The notes beneath the pieces were generated by a model. It ran no database searches and was not told where the DNA came from. It worked only from the letters and a program-made list of their open reading frames with translations. DNA of 64,000 bases from Ciborinia camelliae (taxonomy: Eukaryota; Ascomycota; Leotiomycetes; Helotiales; Sclerotiniaceae): NCBI GenBank assembly GCA_025890175.1, contig JANPYM010000013.1, positions 318,013 through 382,012 on the forward strand, in the 5' to 3' direction. Every line of letters begins with the position of its first letter. Within the stretch, counting starts at the first letter, position 1. Shown in pieces: positions 60,033 through 64,000 of the stretch. Made by a program: the position numbers and the translations under genes.

Positions 60033-61930
60033 TAGGATGTGCTTTTATGAGCTCAGGGAAGGAATAATGAAAGGTCGGAGGGATATCAAAAAGGGTGTCA
60101 AGAAGGGTGTTTGGAATTTGATGTTCTCTATGGGATTTAAAGAACCCGGGGAAAGGAAAATGGAAAGCCGGAGGTACATCGCAGTAAAGTACCACATATA
60201 GAGTTTAAGATCTGGAATAATATGTATGGGGCATCTCAAAACATTCTATGTGCAAGTTAATGTGATCAAATAAACCATCCAAGGTGAAATTTGTAGTTTT
60301 TCTATCGCGGCTTCTAGTTCTCGGCTCTAATAAGTCCTCCATTATGTGTAGGGAAAATGTGCCAAAATTCGCCATAATGCCCTTAGTTCATGTTGCCTTG
60401 GTATCATCTAGAATTCCGGAAAATATCAAAAGATTATGTTGTATATCTACCTATGGTATGATGGTAGATGAGGTAATCATATCGGCTTTTAATTCCCATT
60501 TCTTCACTTTCACAGTCGGTAGACAGATCTGTATTTGTTTCGTTTAAATGATATAGACCATAGTTTTCTAGGATCTACTATTTCACATTCTGATGGATTA
60601 CTTCTGAGTTGGTAAGAGGAAGTCTGGGTAAAAGGCTCAATCATGACATCAACCAACTAATCAGCTAACTAATTCAAAATATACATAAGATGGAAGGGTA
60701 TAAAAGTGAATTATTATAGACCTCAGAAGAATCTATTAGCTAGACCGCTGAAAGGGTATTGTGTTGGGAGGAAGAAAAGGAGAAACTAGCCCAGGTGCTC
60801 TTCCAAGATATAGCAATTGATAGCGAACAGATTTACCGGAGCCAGATAACATTGCCTCTGGAGCTTTGAGTGTATATTTTGGTCATTTGAAAATGGTATA
60901 AGTGAGGTAAATAAGTAGTGCTCATCTAGGAGGAAGACATCACTTCTGGATAGGTATCTTACAAGATCTTGAAGAATATTTTAGCACAAACAAAAAAGAC
61001 CAAGATTGGACAATGATTTCTTGATTTGAAATATGAAATATCACAGTTGTTGGTATAATGGTGTAAAGAACTGAAGTTGCTGAGTCTAAATATTGACTGG
61101 AGTGAGCTGAGTGAATGAAACATTTCGATCTTGAGGAACCCCTTGGAAGACCAACCATAAACTAGTATCTAAGTGAATCTTTTCAACAACTCCATCTTAA
61201 ACATTAATAAGTTTTTGGAGAGAGAATTACAAAGCTGTGCTTGAGAAACCTCTGTCATGTGAGTCTGGCTAGTAATAATAAGTGCCACTGATTTTGGTCA
61301 GTTCACAATTGATCATCAGATTGTCCAAATTGAAATGATTCCATAGATTATTTGAAGAGTGGTGAGTAGCATGACTGAGGAGAATGATATACCTAGTTGA
61401 GGTGAATGATGGTTCGAATAGGATCTCAGGACCTTTAGCAACACCAGATAAAGAAATATATTTCAAGTTTTTCCCCATAATTAGGTTCACCTAGCTGCAC
61501 ATTGTTTGTTGAAATCCAAATATTGTATATGTCTACTTGTAACCTTTCATAATTCTGTCCAAGAAACTCCATATCTAGTTTGGAAATTGCAGATTTCTGA
61601 TTGCCAGTGATTGGGTTTTAAATAAACTAAACAATGACTTGATATGTTGGTGTTATTTTGTTAGAGATGTTATTATGGATGTTGTTATGGTAGATTTCAG
61701 ATAACACAAGAAACTAGCTAGCGTGGTCGTCTCAGGCAACCAAGCTGGTGTATTTAGTTCTCTAGAGTCTAGATGAAATCCAAAGCTGATTCCAGGAGAG
61801 ATGATAGCTCCTATTGGTAGTCATCCCATCTGAAGATGTCGGGCAATCGGCAATTAAGCAGAAAATTGTGAAATTGGGCATGCTGTTTTACCAGACTTCC
61901 TTGAATCGATCTATTTAAACCCAAATACTC
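60033..61930. other. AT-rich gene-poor region
   Basis: Just after gene B, two similar ~80-bp stretches (about 60051 and 60139, GGAAGGAATAATGAAAGG-like against GGAAAGGAAAATGGAAAG) suggest a small duplication. The remainder to 61930 has no supported gene or RNA. Confidence 0.45.
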
Positions 61931-62795
61931 TTTCCCAAATTCTTTCAGAAATCTCTCGAGGAAACTATTTATGAATCCTCCCTCCCTTCTACTCTATAAA
62001 TCGTCATAGCTGTCCCTTTAAACCAAAAACCACAGCCATACAACCTGCTATTCGAAATCACAGTTTCTCCAGCACAGCGACTCTTCCACGCGTCTCGCAT
62101 CTCCACGACTCCACGACTCCAAAAAAGCTCTTACAAACTTCCCCTCTTCTACTCTCTTCATTGTCAAGCCTCCCATTTGAACCTAGAGCTGTATTTCTCA
62201 GTCTACCAGCCATAAGACCTGCTATGCGACCTGTTATACGACCTGCTATACAAACTATCAGCCTCTAATTCATTACAATGGTTCCTTCGGCATAAACCTT
62301 CTTCCAAAACTCCTTTGAGCAACCTCTTACAAAATTCCTCTCTCTTATACTCTCTTTTTTGTCAAGGCCCCCCTTTTAACCTAGAATGGTGTCTATCAGC
62401 CATACAACCCACAAACTACAGCCTGCTGTACAACCCACTGAGCAACCGGTTGTACAAACTCTCAGTTCCTCCAACCCACAGCCTCTTGCCCAACTCCTTT
62501 AAAGGAACCTCCTTACAAACCTCTTCTTCACTCTACTCTCTTTCTCGTCACAACCTATTATTTCAACCTCAAGACGGATCTACCTGCTGTAGGGATTGCC
62601 GTATCTCTGCTATATCAACTTTCTCACTCTTCCCTTAATTACAACAGTTATTTCAACCCACAGCCTCCTCTACAACTCCTATAACCGCCACTTTCAACTA
62701 AACTCGCATCTATCTGTCATACAATTTGCTGTACAAACTCTCGGTCCCTCTTTCACTACAACAAATAACGGCCTACACCAAGCATAACCTCAAAG
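61930..62795 (+). repeat. Degenerate ~190-bp tandem repeats in the leader of the right-edge gene
   Basis: The phrase CTTACAAA followed by a CT-rich block, GTCAAG/GTCACAA and AACCTAGA/AACCTCAAG recurs at about 62130, 62326 and 62512 (spacings 196 and 186 bp). Weaker copies lie near 61940 and 62690. Between them are repeated ACAACCTGCTGTACAA-like phrases. The array lies directly upstream of ATG 62796 and so probably forms its promoter or 5' leader. Confidence 0.65.
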
Positions 62796-64000
62796 ATGTC
62801 TTCTTCCAAATCCTCAGATGCCAAAGAGTCCAAAGGAAACCCAGACTTCAATTATCAATTACCTCGACGAAATACATCTGGAACAAATAATGGATACGTC
62901 ATTATGCCAAATTTCGATACAACCAAGGGTCCCGTCAACAAAAAGCTAGCCATTGCAAAGAACTCAGAATGCCCGAGCGTATTGAAAGTAGCAGGTCATC
63001 TAACCAAGGAGGAAGATGAATCTATTTGGTGTCATGAACTCGAAAGCGGACAGCCATATTACGTGGCTTCAGGACCTGAAGATGATGAACCAGTGCATAC
63101 TTGCCAATATTTCGGTCAAAAAGAGATCAAAGATATTGCACCCGCGTACGAAGCGATGAAGGAGGCCCGAGAGCTAGCACACCGTAAAGATACGGGCCCA
63201 AATCCCAGAGCAGATGTTTCGGAATTCGAGCATCAATTAATTGGATCAAAAACCGGGCATGCAGGAGGGTCCTATCCCCAGGGATTTACTATAACTCCAC
63301 AAGAGGATATGATCTGTGCGGCTCGGGTTTATGCGGGGATGATGAAAAAGGCGAAGTCTACTGGTAGAATTAACCAGCTGATCGCAATAGCAGCTGTAAA
63401 TTTACTAAAGAGCTGCGCGCCGAAAGAAGTACTAGACCACCTTTCCAGGCAGGCAGAGTCCGCCGTTCCACTAACATTCGGGGACGAGGAGAATAAATTC
63501 TTCTGTAAGAACACCCCATCTTCCTGCTATTGCTTACACTGCTGACACTTATTAGCAACGGTCCAATACAATTTTTCCGGAGCAAATGTAGAATCCTTGG
63601 AGCTAGCTATCGGGGATGTCGGGGCCCTACATATAGATGGGCACGACGATCCAACCCTGTGGACCGTATTATTGATGTTGTCGAACATACCCAAAGGCTA
63701 TTGGCCTGGCCGGACATTTATATCTTCACTACGGGTTTATGCTACAATGGGACCAATGACAGCTTTGGTCTTCAAAGCTGTTCATCCACATATTAGCTTG
63801 GGACCAATCCCAATGGGCAACACTAAGCGCGCACCTTACATATCCTATTTGCCGGATAGTTTTCTGCTGATGGATCCTGAACTATACCACCTCAGTAGAT
63901 TAGCAGCTGTCTGTTACCCGAAGAAGACCATTATGCGTAGATCACCTGCTCTAATTCGTCGGTCATCACCAGCAATACTCCAAACAAACGGACTTCGTAG
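62796..64000 (+). CDS. Partial gene: hypothetical protein with possible 2-oxoglutarate/Fe(II) dioxygenase-like fold
   Basis: Exon 1 (62796-63504) and exon 2 (63556 to beyond the window end) join across a 51-bp intron (GTAAGA, branch CTGAC, ...TTAG), giving at least 384 residues. The N-terminal ~230 residues include RRNTSGTNNGYVIMP, SIWCHELESGQPYYVAS and a helical segment (ICAARVYAGMMKKAKS). Exon 2 contains LHIDGHDDPTLW (H262-x-D264), then PKGYWPGRTFISSL and, about 50 residues after the HxD, LVFKAVHPHISLGP (H313/H315). An HxD followed by a distal His with beta-strand-like spacing is the iron-binding pattern of the double-stranded beta-helix dioxygenases. A distal Arg for 2-oxoglutarate is not certain. 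The family assignment is inference. The frame is still open at 64000. Confidence 0.7.

Overview
The window reads as nuclear DNA of a filamentous ascomycete. Introns are short (about 50-150 bp, a few longer), with GTAAGT/GTATGT-type donors and CTAAC/CTGAC-like branch points. Intergenic DNA is full of CT-rich tracts and TAGG, TATG and ACATCT microsatellites, and the recognisable proteins are of Pezizomycotina type. Gene content and texture suggest a Leotiomycete, probably Sclerotiniaceae (Botrytis/Sclerotinia-like). That placement is inference from familiarity, not from a search. All exon boundaries were assigned by eye from splice signals and reading-frame continuity.

0-25.2 kb is a conserved housekeeping block. 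It holds an intron-containing tRNA-Cys(GCA), a 914-aa single-pass membrane/coiled-coil protein, an unrecognised 3-exon gene, SRP9/21 (signal recognition particle), the ribonucleotide reductase small subunit with MluI-box promoter motifs, a DUF4112 membrane protein, the mRNA decapping enzyme Dcp2, the mitochondrial Fe-S factor IBA57/Caf17, a DNAJC17/Cwf23-type J-protein and a DUF1308 (C7orf25-like) protein.

25.2-36 kb is gene-poor. It contains a broken gene (two in-frame stops and a frameshift), a two-exon protein with an IBR-like zinc finger, a 1.2-kb mosaic tandem repeat of 62/50-bp units just upstream of that gene, an isolated 5S rRNA gene, a 494-bp element with 58-bp terminal inverted repeats, and microsatellite clusters. 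36.7-39.4 kb carries a Medusa (MedA)-type developmental regulator on the minus strand. About 5 kb upstream of its ATG is rich in minus-strand splice donors, consistent with a long, multiply spliced 5' leader. 44.5-52 kb has no gene I can support.

52-64 kb holds an anion:cation symporter (allantoate-permease-like), two adjacent paralogous polytopic membrane proteins, a second IBR-like protein paralogous to the one at 27.6 kb (same zinc-ligand spacing, same two-exon layout), a repeat-rich 2.7-kb gap, and the start of a protein that may carry a double-stranded beta-helix (2-oxoglutarate/Fe(II) dioxygenase-like) domain and runs off the window end.

The main candidates for something undescribed are the IBR-finger paralog pair, the mosaic satellite beside one of them, the possible dioxygenase at the right edge, the inverted-repeat element and the MedA leader.
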